The notes beneath the pieces were generated by a model. That model was not told the origin of the DNA and did no database searches. It saw only the letters and a list, made by a program, of their open reading frames with translations. The translations under genes and the position numbers were made by a program. From Acanthacorydalis orientalis (lineage: Eukaryota; Arthropoda; Insecta; Megaloptera; Corydalidae): DNA of 64,000 bases. Positions within the stretch are counted from its first letter, which is position 1; each line of letters opens with the position of its first letter. The stretch is from positions 26,368,459 through 26,432,458 of the forward strand of contig CM068319.1 in NCBI GenBank assembly GCA_034766995.1, given 5' to 3'. Below are positions 15,367 to 27,594 of this stretch, one piece after another.

Positions 15367-16240
15367 ATGTTATTTTTGAAATTGTTAATTAAAAGGCAGT
15401 GTTGATGTTTTTTTTTTGTATTTCAAATATTTTTTTCAGAAGGAATGAATAATTGACTTATTAATAATAAGATAATTTGTTCTCTAAAACAATAAGTTTT
15501 TAAAAAGTATATTACAGGCTTACAAATTCATATAATTTTTATGAAATATTTTTCAGTTACCGCTATTCAAAAATATATTCAACCGCGCCACAATTAACTG
15601 TGCGCGTCTTATCAATTTCGACGAACAGGCTTGTGGTACTGTAGTACATCAAGTCAATAAAGTTCTTTCACCTCCAAAAGAATCGATCTTGGATATTATC
15701 AATAAGAATGAAGATTATGAAGTATTGAGATCTGTTTTGAATGGTACTGAATTAGAAACGAAATTGAAAGAAAGCGATGACGATTTTACGTTGCTGGCAC
15801 CTACCAACGATGCATTCTACAAGTTACCTGAACGCGAATTGACAAAATTGAAAGAAAATAAAGAAAAGGCCAATGAAGTATTAAAGAGACACGTCTTACC
15901 GGGTACGCCAAGATTGAAAAAATAATTTCTATATACAAATGTAATCAGATTACACGGAGCTTGACAATGTATTCTTGTGATTATTTTAGATGTTCTGTGT
16001 TGTTCTGGCGTTGGTTATCAAAGCTTCCCATTCAACGAGAGACTCGACACGTTATCCGATTTCTCTGTTCAACCTAGTCACGATTCCAAACACCGTGTGC
16101 GTTTCGAAGACTCCACTGTTACTAAATGTGACCAATTAGCGACAAATGGAGTCGTACACGCTGTTAACAAAGTATTATCCGTACCCCGGAGGAGTCATCA
16201 TCCGTTGGCAGATTGGGGATTCATGATGTTCGATTTGTAA
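6692..16240 (+). CDS. mfas: Midline fasciclin / TGFBI-like secreted protein with four FAS1 domains
   Basis: Ten exons join in frame: 6692-7051, 11628-11783, 12241-12502, 12777-12919, 13156-13364, 13447-13587, 14117-14332, 14411-14715, 15557-15902 and 15990-16240, all with GT..AG introns and a TAA stop. They encode 795 residues plus an unplaced N-terminus. The order is an acidic/proline-rich N-terminal segment (exon 1), an acidic linker, an EMI-like motif (YKCCHGYQRKPNEPGC) and four FAS1 repeats. Each repeat shows the typical (F/L)xPTN or FVPND box and an NGVVH/NGIIH-like box. This is the architecture of insect midline fasciclin and vertebrate TGFBI/periostin, which are extracellular matrix adhesion proteins. 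The C-terminus lacks a hydrophobic anchor, so secretion rather than GPI linkage is inferred. The first exon, with the signal peptide, is missing or is the candidate at 114-182. The symbol rests on architecture, not on an alignment. Confidence 0.88.
7052..11627 (+). other. large intron of the fasciclin gene
   Basis: The intron runs from GTGAGT (7052) to TTTTCAG (11627). The flanking exon phases match (GG|A encodes glycine). It contains (AT)n tracts at about 7608-7630, 7783-7843, 7994-8044, 8553-8594, 9687-9707 and 10595-10638, and CA/TACA runs at about 7577-7650. No coding exon is recognised in it. A slightly GC-richer patch at 8305-8365 and a CAGGGATAGGCA sequence near 9108 could be old hAT-like remnants, but this is weak. 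Confidence 0.7.
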
Positions 16241-16283
16241 TAAGTAATAGGCTGTGTTTCGATAATTTGTTAATTATATTATC

Positions 16284-16289
16284 AATAAA
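16284..16289 (+). promoter_or_regulatory. polyadenylation signal of the fasciclin gene
   Basis: A canonical AATAAA lies 44 bases after the TAA stop, at a typical position for a 3' end signal. Confidence 0.6.
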
Positions 16290-16985
16290 ATAATCAATAT
16301 TTATTAATGCACTACAATTATAAACACTGCGTATAATAATGTGAAACAGTGATGAAGGAAGTGAAGTATACAAATAGTAATTATTTTATATTCTTTTAAA
16401 TAAAATATATGTTACATTGAAATATTTATTGTTATTACAATATTATGCTTTCATTCGATGGATTCCAATCTGGTTGTATGAACTGCGATCCATGTATAAT
16501 AATGTTTTTATGACTTACAGGTAGATTTATGTTACTTTTTAAAATACTTGCAGGTACATATTTTTTAAAACAAACTTTTATATTAATAAAGGTATTACTT
16601 TTATAAATGTTCGACATTGTTTTTATTTCTATGTTTGTTATTAAATTTTAATAACCATGCACTTTTGAATACAATTATATATTTCGTAAATGTGCGCCAG
16701 ACTTATAGTTCTGAAAAATTATTCTTTTTTTTATTGCCCCCCCCCCCGTTAATGGAAACTACTATTGTGACTCTCTCGCTACATTAAAATATTTCATGTA
16801 AATTTTTGAAGCAATATATGTATTTTTAAAAATGAAAATTAAAAAAGAATTCTGTACAAAATATTTATTATTTATAAAAATTATTTCATATAACAATTGT
16901 AAGAAAAATAATTTATCATTAACTGAAAATTAACTTTTTTGCCTTTAGTCGCTGATATATATAAATATATTTATATATATATATT

Positions 16986-17053
<68 letters not shown>

Positions 17054-18611
17054 AATGGACTGGTTAATCAATTCATCCAAATTTAAAATATAAAATCTCA
17101 TCTCATTTAATTTCATTAATAGAATTTTGCCAAAAATTTTAATATCCGATTTGTCGCCCCCTAGATGCTGCACCGGGGGCAGCATATATAATATGTAGGC
17201 ATATAGAATATGCATTCAATTTGTTTATCGACCCCCAATCGACAATTTGGGTTTTTATCGACCTCTTATCAACTTTCATCGACCACTCCAGAGGTATATA
17301 CTGACTCCGTTGGGAACCCTGGTCTGATATATTCATTACTCGATACATTCTTCCTAGACACTCGAAGCACGTCTAGTTCTTTATGCTTGGAGTGGTGCTT
17401 CATGTAGAATTTCTTAATATTTTTTTCGATTAGCATCTAAACTTATCTGTACTGCTTATTAAAGCTTTTCCGGAATCAAATTATTTGATTGAAACAAATA
17501 TTGAACTTGACCACATTTAGATCTAATAATACAAGTTATAAGACGTTTTCTGGGAAGACTTGTCTTTTTCGTGATCATAATTATATTTAGAACCACAGAG
17601 AATTAATTTCATCAAATTTTATGCATAATGATATCTATTTAACAACACTTCTATTAATTATTTGACTATAATTACTTATTTAAGTATTTTTTCATTAAGT
17701 CGTACTATAATTTGTTCAATTTTAAATTTATATTTAATGTATTACATTAGAAATTTTGGATTTATTACTATTTGTCTCTAAAGATCTATTTTTCTGAACA
17801 GTTTCATATGTCATATCAAAAAATTATGATTTATCTTCCTTGTATTCAATTAAAAAAATATGTTAAAAATGTTGAGAGGTGGTTGTAAAATGTAATACTT
17901 ACTACTGGGATAAAATTAAAAAAAGGCGACAAAATAATATTTTAGAGCACAAGTTAAAAGATTTTACTTTTTATTTCTATTTCATCATATATAGATGATG
18001 ATACTTCATAATTATTTTTAATAGAAAAAAAAATGTGTTTTAAATAGTTATCCATACTGTGATTTTTAACTTATTTTTCGGAGTTTCCCCAACGGTCGAG
18101 ATTAGACGTGTGAATTTACTGATAATAAAAAAGTTTGATCTAGTTAAGTTGCGTAAACAAATAGAATAGAACCTATGCTAATATGGCTTTTATTCGAAAT
18201 GAACTCCACAATAAACTATCAAAGCTTGTACATCCATTACAAATCATTTTATATATTAAAATTATTTAAAAACACAAATATTTAGTAAATACTTTATTAA
18301 CATTTAATAAACTATATATAAATAATATAAACGTATAAAAATATTTCTATACAGATAAGTTCTTAATATATTTTATTTTAACTAAAACGAATATTCTATC
18401 TAATACTTGGTTTCGAGCTCGGGATTTTAGGAATCAAGGCAGTGTAATGATTGAACTTAATATAATTATTGAATATATGCTATTTATAATAATATATTAT
18501 TTAGAATCTTCTTACTTGTCTTCTTTATATTTAATTGTGAAATTAAATAGAAAACTTATTTTATTCCATTAATGCGAGATGTGTTTCAAATATCGATTCA
18601 TTAAATGTACA
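16290..18611. other. intergenic region between the convergent fasciclin and transporter genes
   Basis: No gene is recognised. It holds a poly-C run (about 16737-16747), (AT)n followed by (GA)n at about 16990-17050, and a GC-richer island at 17145-17405 with no clear coding sense. Both flanking genes end here, so only 3' signals are expected. Confidence 0.6.
16992..17050. repeat. (AT)n-(AG)n compound microsatellite
   Basis: A run of AT dinucleotides passes directly into AG dinucleotides. The same AT-to-AG junction occurs at 27067-27153, 39586-39625 and 46075-46129. Confidence 0.9.
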
Positions 18612-18617
18612 TTTATT
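18612..18617 (-). promoter_or_regulatory. polyadenylation signal of the amino acid transporter gene
   Basis: On the minus strand AATAAA lies about 45 bases past the TAG stop at 18662-18664. This supports the choice of the downstream stop, and hence the frameshift reading, as the true gene end. Confidence 0.5.
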
Positions 18618-18661
18618 AACCAGCTGGTTTTCAATTTGTAAATTATAATCTTCAAAATGTT

Positions 18662-19153
18662 CTAAGATGAAACCCTCATCGAAGCAATAGTGACATTTAA
18701 TAAACACGGTGGTTTAAAAGAAGCATATTTAATCGCGTTTCTGATACTAAAGTAAGTCGAAAAAATTGTCGCTGTCAATCCAAAAACTAATATTATCACA
18801 GATATAAATGTATCGATCGACATATGAGAAAACATTCTAAATAATGTTTTCTTGTTATGTTCAGTACTTGGATTTCTTCCGTTTTCTAATTCGAATTTAT
18901 TTGTAATACCGTTATAACTATCAGTTCGTACTGAACGTTTTTTTCATTACTAACGACATTCTGAGGTACATTATTGTTGGCAGCACAAACATCAGTGGTC
19001 CAGTGAATGTTCCTCCGACTAAATGCATTACAATGTCAAATCTAGGTACAGATTCGGCGAGTAATATAGAAAAAAACATTATCAATGTTCGGTTTATGCA
19101 ACGTTTGTAATTGAAATCTGAAACAATATATATTTTTTTTGAATGAAAATTAA

Positions 19154-19233
<80 letters not shown>

Positions 19234-19238
19234 TATAT

Positions 19239-19290
<52 letters not shown>

Positions 19291-19474
19291 CATATATATA
19301 TATATATATATATAATATATATATATATCATATATATATATATATATAATATAATATATATATATATCATATATATATATATATATATAATATATAATAT
19401 ATATATATATATATCATATATATATATATATATATAATATATATATATCATATATATATATATATAATATATAC

Positions 19475-19542
<68 letters not shown>

Positions 19543-20758
19543 AGTTGTTTGATAAGTTTGGTAAGTTCCTTCATCCAGTATTTTTATTTTATCCGAAATA
19601 AATAATATTTTTATTTTGTCAGAACTAAAAAGAAGTTCGAGCTAAATAAAATAATTTTCATTTATGTTTACTAGAACATTGATTTTGTTAATATTAATAC
19701 AATAAAAGATAATATTAACTGTAGAGTATACGTGATAATTTATAGTTTTAAATTTATTAATATGGATTTTTAATGATTTTTTCCCTCAGGGGAGTTATTT
19801 GGATTCATGTAATAGATGAAGCACACTTCAATGGGTCTGTAAATATCCTAGAGATTTCCTGGCCGAACTGTACGAATCAAATATAAAATAATATATTTTA
19901 TTTTATATTTTATTTTAGTTTATTTTATTTTATATTATTTTATATTATAAAATATAAAATAAAATATAAAATAAAATATAAATTCTATTTATTTTATTTT
20001 ATTTTATTGTATTTTATTTTATTTTATATTTTATAAACAATTAATAATCACAAAAAAATACTTCAAGTCTGTATGAAAATTATTAATCATCGAGATGACA
20101 AGTTAACTTGTCTTACGTAGCACATGAGCTTTTGTTTTGATTATTCAAAGATGGAGTAGCTTAAATATCGTGGTTATACACGACAGTTTAATCTCGGTTA
20201 TATATTCTTATAAATAGTATCATTATTAATTTAAAATTTATAAAATAAAAAATAAATTTATTAATTCCGATGGGTTTACACTATTCGCATGCTTTTACTC
20301 CTGTGTTAATTAAGGAAAGAAGTCATTGAGTATTCAAATTAAAAAGTGCGATGTCACAAAAATATTTTATATAAATTACTTTCTGATCCTTTAATCAAAC
20401 TGATTGTGAATTATTCGAAATTTAATCTTATAAAAACTATTTTTTGATAAATTTATTTCGATTTAAATCGATTTCAAATGACTATATGTCTTTTTATAGA
20501 TATTGAATAGGTAAAATAGATGATTATTAAAAATCAAATACTCACGACTTGGTATGTTGAAATAATCTTCTATATCTTGATATAATGCCGAATTACACAG
20601 GACACACGTCAAGCACAATTGAACAGTAATGAGAAGAACTGTTATGTATAATGGAATGCCCGCTGGTAAATTTTGAAGTAAATTGTTCCTTATATCGTTT
20701 CCGTATCGAATAATTGTTAAAATTGTTGTTATTGTAAACATGACTGCTGAAACTAAAT

Positions 20759-20795
<37 letters not shown>

Positions 20796-23700
20796 CACAG
20801 CCTACAAACACCCTTCTTGGTATTTCTAATATTATTTTGGAGGAATTGATTTATAAGAAGAACATGTTTTTACATAATGTTATTATCATAATTATAAAAT
20901 ATATAATATGAAGAGAAGTTAAGAGTGTAGTTTCTTTAAACTTATTTTATTTCTTAATCATTTCTTAGAGAAAATATATATTTAAAAAACATGTAGAGTT
21001 AAGAAATTATTAACTGTGAACAATTATTATCAAAAAATCAGCAAACTAAAATTCTTTTGCACAAAAAATAAATTTACTGATGTAATAATTAATTGAGAAT
21101 GGATTTTTAATTTTTTTAAAAACATTATTATAACATATGTAATATATATTTTCTTCTAGGAATTAAACTCTTGGCAAAAACATAATTAATATTTATTATG
21201 CAAATGTGTATTTTAATTAAATGTATAATTTAAATGTACAGTTAAACTTTGTCCTGGTGATCTTTATAGTTACGGAATATATGAATATCTGGTCTCTAGT
21301 TCAAGTATCGGCACGTGTGCGGTCTTTTAATAAATATTAGAAACTGATTTTAAATAGTTTGTTAAGCCGGAAAACCTGGAGACCATCCAGGTCGAGAACG
21401 AGAACCGAGCACTAGGATTGACGACTAACGCTACTCAAATTTCTGAATGATTTTGAATTCGGAAAATATTTGTGAAATCGTGGAATAATTTTCGAAAAAT
21501 CCTGGATGGGGACGCGTATTATTGTGAGGCTTGCAAAGCTTCAGGGTACCCACGAGGGAAACCTCTTATTGGCCTGTGATTTTATTTAAATTTGATTTGT
21601 GTTCATTTATGTATGTTTTAGAAGGGGAGCATAATTTACAATTTTAGAGCATCAAACATTGCGTCGCTATTTTTGTGTATTTATTCATTTAATATGTTAT
21701 TATTATTTTTTATATTTTTGAAGATTTTGAAGATTTTTTATATTTAACCTTTATTTTTAATTTTTATTATTTGAATGGTATTATATTATTTGGGTCGTTC
21801 GTGTCATATCTCGTTTCTAAAATGTGTTTAGTAAATATTGAATCGCTTTTATTGTATTCAATAATTTTTGTGTTAATTATATTCGACTTCCATATAAATG
21901 AACATAAATCAGATTTAAAACCAAACTCTAATTAGTACTGAAGAAAGACCAACAGGACAACGTATTAATAGGATCACAAGTATAAAAATGTACAATAATA
22001 ATTTTAAACAATACCTCGAGTAATCTAAAATGTTCAATAATTTAGAATACATAACCAATTACTTAGATTAATGAGATATCATTGTGTCTATGTATCTTCA
22101 TATTATATTAAAAACATTACAGATACATATTATTATTTTTATATTCACTTAGTTGTGAATAAATCATTATAAAATTAATTTTTTCACATGTTTCAACAAA
22201 ATATAAAAAGGTCAAGAAAACAGTATATAACACTGTTTTGAAAAGACTGTTTGTTTTATACAATAGATTGAATTACATACTAATAAATGCTCTAACAACA
22301 GCTTTCGTTACATTTGACTTCACTTTCATATCCACTTGTATGGTTAATAAAATTGGATGAATGTCAAATTGGAAAACTACAATTCCATATGTGGTTAACA
22401 CGTCCTGCCAAAATGATATATCTTCACCTGGATTGAAAGAATCAGGTGGATTATTTGGTCTTGTTCTATTATCGAAAAGAATACATATCCATATTATAAC
22501 TGCTGCTGCGATTACAATTGATACAGACATCACAAATACAGGTCTAAAAAATATTTATTCCATTAGCTTTATATATTTTATTTATAGAATTAAATACCTA
22601 AAATTAATTAAGATGCACCAATGAGAATCTGAAGCATAATTAAAAAAACTATAGAAAAATAAATATTCAATTGCATCAGATAAGTAGAATAATAACTGGA
22701 ATGTCTTGACTCATCTGTCTGGTCATACCATAGAATCTTTATATAAATCGCTGACCTTTTTCCGGTTTTATTTCATTTTCAGGTGGGCCGAAAATATTGA
22801 CTAGTCTTCATTATTATAAACAAATTGTAACATAGTTTCTTATTAGTTTATAATTTTTTACGGTAATATAATTTCAGATTTTTTTAAATGAATTGAATAA
22901 TTTGTTGTAAGATAAAATTTATACAATTTTGTAACTAGTATAGAGATTTAATTATTTAAAAATCTTACTGTTATCTATTTGTCAGTCTATAAAAATGTAT
23001 CAGCTTCATAAATTTCTGTGCACAGTTATGAATAATTTGAAAATGTAAATTTAAATTTGAAACGTTTAAAAATTTGATGCTGACTTATTGATAAAAATAG
23101 TAACAGTATTACGATTAGAAATAAAAATATGATTAATAATGAATAATTAAGACGTTATTATTAAAAAATTACGTCAAAATATCTTAAAAATAAAAATATA
23201 TACTTACTTCATGTCTTTTGGACTTCCTAGCCACATAATTGGGCATAATAAGACTCCCAAAATTATCATCCAGTAACAGAATGAAAAATTGAAATCGTAT
23301 TGTGTGATTTTTAAGCCGAATATTTGTAAATTCTGCGAAGCTAAAATGAAAAGAAAGTCATTGATATTTCTGTACACATTTTCTAAAAATATTTTGCTGA
23401 AAAATATTTAGTATACATTTTGCTAAATAATACTATTTATATGATAATATTTTTTTAAAAATATGATCTAAGTATATCATTAATCGTCATTATTTTGAAT
23501 ATTTAACAAAAATCCTTCATTCAAACCTCCAAACTAAGTGATTCAATATTTCCTTTTGTGTTAATTCCATCAGTTCGTATATCTTTCTAGACCGCTCTTA
23601 ATCAATAATATTTATTATATACCTTCAATATTCTTTTCTTAAAATATATCCTACATATTTTTATTTCAAACTCTTTACTGCTATTATTATGTCTCTATTA

Positions 23701-24017
23701 TTTATGGTTTTTCTATTTGATCTTTAATCTATTTTATTCTCTTTCTTCTTTTTAGTTAAATATTTTCCATATTTCTTTCTTTTGTACGAAATTCATGAAT
23801 TAGTTTTGCATTCAAGATCTGTGTTTCACTTACAAATATAACAATAAGTAAAATACATTTGTCAAATATTTTTTCTTTTCAAATAAAATAGAATTTTCAT
23901 CTTTGTCCGTGAAATAAACTCTGATCTCTTTCTTTTATTATACTAAGTTTTGTCAATAAATGATAAGTCTTTAATAATAAAATTTCGTTCAAATATATAT
24001 ATATATAATATAAATAA

Positions 24018-24059
<42 letters not shown>

Positions 24060-25586
24060 AATATATGTATATAATATATATATATATTTGTATTTTTTCG
24101 ATTGAGTATTCTTTTACTTTAAAAATTCTAAGTATATATTTTATAACTGACTAAAATAACGAAATAGTAGTGAACTTTGATGTTAACTGAGAAATATAAA
24201 ATATAAAATCTTAGAGAAGATTATTAATAAGCAGTTTAATGTTAGAAAGTGATGTTAATATCATACGAATATTAGAAATTTATAATCTGATAGAGAGAAT
24301 AGATATAGGTATGATAAAATGTAGAGAGAATAAATATCGGCATAAAATTACATTAAACATTGGTATAGTATGCAAGAAGAACAGAATGTTTATTACTATA
24401 AAAAAAATGTGAGTAGATCAATAACCAGAACAAGGAAATGACTAGTAGAGGAAGAAAGTAAGAATGAAAGAAGAATATAAAAATTGTCATGTTGAAATAT
24501 AGGAAAAAATATATGATGAGTTTGAAAGAGTCTCAAATAAATAAAAACCTTGAACAAAATGGATAGCTGTTAATTACACGGAGAGCAAAAAATTGTTTGA
24601 ACAGTGAACGACTAAATGTGTATAAAACACTATCATTAAACTAAACCCGTTTGGGTTGATAAAAAAATAGTGTCCTTGTGTCTTCTATCGAATATTGCGA
24701 CCACAATATCTGAAACGTAATTATAGTATAAATTTTATTATCATGAACTGTGTAACCGAATACAAATGCTTGACAGTTTAAAATTTGAAATAAAAAACTG
24801 GTAAAAAGTAATGAAAACAATATATAAGAATACTAAATTCGAATAAGACTAATAATTATGTTTTTATATCTGTAAACCATTTGATTGTTGTAAATCACAT
24901 GAATTTTTATCTGATATGATTAATTTTAGTTTTTGAGTCATTTTCATATAGCTTGTTAATAAATTAAGATATCATCTAATCAGGAAGCTACTTGATAATA
25001 GTTCGAAAGTCGAAAATTGTGATGGAAGATGTATATTTAAAAGATTCATCAAGATAACGGTCACCGAGACAATAAAACTGAATTAAATTCGAAAGTTGGC
25101 GAATGTAATAAATTAGTTTAGAACGGAATCATCTTTTTGCATCAATATTTAAGGAATATTCTCATTCAAAGTCAACACAAGAGGTAAATAATGAAAAATA
25201 GATTATGAAAGAAATTCACTGTAAATTGAATGAAATAATTAACGCGATGCGTGAGGAAGAATTTAAATAAATGGAAAATGAAAAAAAAACGACTTCTAAA
25301 TAGATATATTAAGTGGTTTTAATTATTTTAGATGGATAATATTTCTTACCAACGATTATATTCGGTATAACAGCAGCGAAGATCGTTATATCTAAAAAAA
25401 ACGCTACGAAGGACGAAATACGTCGTCCTAACGTTAAATGGGCGAGCGTTGCGTAAGGACAACGATTTTGTGCTAGTATAGTATTTGGATGTAAGCTTTC
25501 AGCCATTTTCCACGATTTTCCAAGAAGATGTGCTGTATATATCTGCATTGTAAAAATGATTATTATTATTGGAATTCCGTACCAAC
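18662..25586 (-). CDS. Aa_trans-family (SLC32/SLC36-like) amino acid transporter, 5' exon not found, one frameshift
   Basis: Five minus-strand exons join in phase: 25350-25586, 23208-23340, 22281-22543, 20546-20752 and 18662-19117. They give about 430 residues. Landmarks typical of the vesicular GABA transporter / proton-coupled amino acid transporter superfamily follow in order: GWYGIPIII (membrane helix), SFCYWMIILGVLLCPIMWLGSPKDM, YGIVVFQFDIHPILLTIQVDM, the helix with CNSALYQDIEDYFNIP, FNYKRCINRTLIM, and a final helix followed by SFKPPCLL. Such proteins are multi-pass permeases. Substrate and membrane cannot be told from sequence. Two oddities stand out. The exon carrying the usual N-terminal 'GSGVLALP'-type helix was not found between 25587 and 27594. 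The last exon needs removal of one base in a seven-A run (18938-18944) to stay open; read literally, the protein ends at a TGA at 18921-18923. It could be a pseudogene, a polymorphic allele or a base error. Confidence 0.82.
19155..19540. repeat. 385-bp AT-satellite-like array inside the transporter intron
   Basis: Runs of (AT)n are interrupted at regular intervals by ATAATATAT and TATCATATAT variants, giving a higher-order period of very roughly 50-60 bases, and end in a pure (AT)n tail. It begins about 40 bases upstream (minus sense) of the last exon's splice acceptor. Confidence 0.85.
19881..20036. repeat. (TTTTA)n / (TAAAA)n strand-switching palindrome
   Basis: TTTTA-type pentamers occur on the left. 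At about 19947 they switch to AAAAT-type pentamers, and at about 19983 they switch back to TTTTA. The arms are complementary and could form a long hairpin. It lies within a transporter intron. Confidence 0.8.
20753..22280. other. transporter intron with a repeat-like GC-richer block
   Basis: This intron lies between transporter exons. It holds a short (AT)n tract (about 20763-20792) and, at about 21245-21570, sequence of clearly higher GC than its surroundings. Part of that block resembles sequence at 48200-48290. No exon is recognised. Confidence 0.5.
22544..25349. other. two transporter introns
   Basis: These introns flank the exon at 23208-23340. They contain AT-rich sequence with a broken (AT)n tract at about 23995-24090. 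No further exon is recognised. Confidence 0.5.
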
Positions 25587-25639
25587 CTGAAACAAAAATG
25601 TTTCTGATTAATTAATTGTAAATTTGAGTTGTTTGTTGT

Positions 25640-25644
25640 CTTTA

Positions 25645-25692
<48 letters not shown>
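25640..25692. repeat. (AT)n microsatellite
   Basis: An uninterrupted AT dinucleotide run just upstream, in minus sense, of the first recognised transporter exon. Confidence 0.9.
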
Positions 25693-25694
<2 letters not shown>

Positions 25695-26174
25695 TCTAAA
25701 TAAGATATTTTATGTTATCCTGATGGTCTCCGTTTTATTGGATTTTTTGTCAGTTTTCCACACAACTCGGGTAATCGAAAAGGATGAAGAGCATCAGGAT
25801 AATGCATCATCAGAATGACTGTTACAAGAATATACAGTTATATTTGTAAAATTATACCTTTAGATAATTTTCAGATCATATTGTAGTAATCTGAAATTTT
25901 TGATCATTCGAATAATTTAAATGATTGTATATTCAATTGTTTGGATCACTGAGATATTATAGGTTGGTTATTGGGGTTTTAGGCCACTTTGACAGCTAAA
26001 GTCATTATCGCCCGATTGAGACATTCTTGTGTATAAAATATCATATTAATATTAAAAATATCTCAACTATAGATTGCTACTTCGATATTTATTCAATTAC
26101 ATTCATTAATAGTTTGCCAGGGAAATAATTTTGAATAAAAAATTGCATATGAATATATTTATTAGATTATTAAG

Positions 26175-26609
26175 TATGAAATGTCCGATTTCCTTAAGTA
26201 TTAAGTTTGACAGCTGCCATCTCTGACATTGCCTGTTTTTTTTTTCTTTTATTGTGAAGTTATACATCCTCATACATTCAACGCACGTTTGGGCTTGTGC
26301 CTAATATTCAATTAATTTTAAGGGCAATTTTTGTGAAACCATGGCTAATTCAAAAATTCGTGTCATTTTCGAATATGAATTCCGTCGTGGAACGAATGCA
26401 GCGCAGACAGCTAGAAATATAAACAAAGTGTTTGGGAAGGAAGAGAATGAATGTACAGTAGGTCAATGGTTTGATAAGTTCCATTCTGGTGATTTTAACC
26501 TTGAAAGAGCCACGTGGGCGACCTGAACGTAGGTACATTGTTTAATCGTACTGCTTCTTGTTTGAGGTATGATAAACTAAACTTTGGATTCGAAATCGGA
26601 CATTTCATA
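26175..26609 (+). mobile_element. internally deleted mariner element with intact terminal repeats
   Basis: The element is bounded by TA target duplications (26175-26176 and 26608-26609). The left end TATGAAATGTCCGATTTC (18 bases, TA included) is matched exactly by the inverse of the right end. Inside, 26341-26526 encodes the N-terminal helix-turn-helix region of a mariner transposase (MANSKIRVIFEYEFRRGTN..., then VGQWFDKFHSGDF). The frame shifts just before the usual EPRGRPE linker. The DDD catalytic domain is deleted. It is a non-autonomous relic, possibly mobilisable in trans if a source exists elsewhere. Confidence 0.85.
26341..26526 (+). pseudogene. mariner transposase N-terminal fragment
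   Basis: About 60 residues cover the first DNA-binding helix-turn-helix of a mariner transposase. The sequence then shifts by one base: the third frame reads EPRGRPE, the conserved linker, before a stop. There is no catalytic domain. The ATG and upstream leader are retained within the element's terminal repeats. Confidence 0.8.
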
Positions 26610-27060
26610 TCTAATGATCTCATACTATTCAGTTATATATAATTATAAGAGATCAAACTTTTATTACTGTCACAGTAAATTCATAAGCTTAGTATCGAGT
26701 TACTTTTAAGGAAATAAAGTGAAATAATTGAATTTCAAATAAAATTATTTATTTTTTATAATAAATTATGACCATAGAGCTCGAATACAACTCTGATACC
26801 GATGAATGAATAATTATATACTTAAAATATTACACTATTTTTATGAATTTCGACTGATATATATGTATATATATATATATACATATAATCATTTCAAATA
26901 ATTATTTACTAGTGTTTATTTCAACCCTGTATAAGATGTATGCAACTTTCTTGGAAATAATAATATATAAATTATGGAATAATTATTTTATCTTATGATT
27001 TCTATGAGGTGTAAATTTAATGTATAAATTTCTGTAAATATATTCACATGCATATATAAA

Positions 27061-27066
<6 letters not shown>

Positions 27067-27141
<75 letters not shown>

Positions 27142-27153
27142 GAGAGAGAGAGA
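27067..27153. repeat. (AT)n-(AG)n compound microsatellite upstream of P450 A
   Basis: A long AT run with one GT interruption, followed by an AG run, about 440 bases upstream of the first P450 start codon. Confidence 0.9.
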
Positions 27154-27594
27154 AATAGATATTTGCAGAAACATGTTTATATATTTAATATAATTATATA
27201 TTTCAAGATGTCAATTCGAAGAACTACTAATAAAAAAAACCAATTTAAATTCCATGTAACAATATAGAACAAATGCTTAAAAATTTCATCTCATTGCATC
27301 ATTTTTAGCAATATCTTTTCTTGGAATAGGAATATTACTACCAGGTAAAAAATAACAGGGGATACCTTGTTTCAACAGTACAAGATAGTAAATGCGTAAC
27401 CCCTCTCCAACCGAATCCCTACTCTAAGACCGAATTTATTGATTATATATTGTTGTTGGATATACGTTACTTTATCATATATGATACTATCAAAGCGTAT
27501 TCTAGATAATTATATATACTCGTTAGTACATATAGTTTCATTTGGTGTCATATGAATCATTCGAGACTAATTTGAAACAGTGCGGTAAAAAAGG

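Noticed and set aside
25955..26040. AGGTTGGTTATTGGGG... as a mariner terminus
   Set aside because: It resembles mariner ends in general style, but no matching inverted partner was found nearby.
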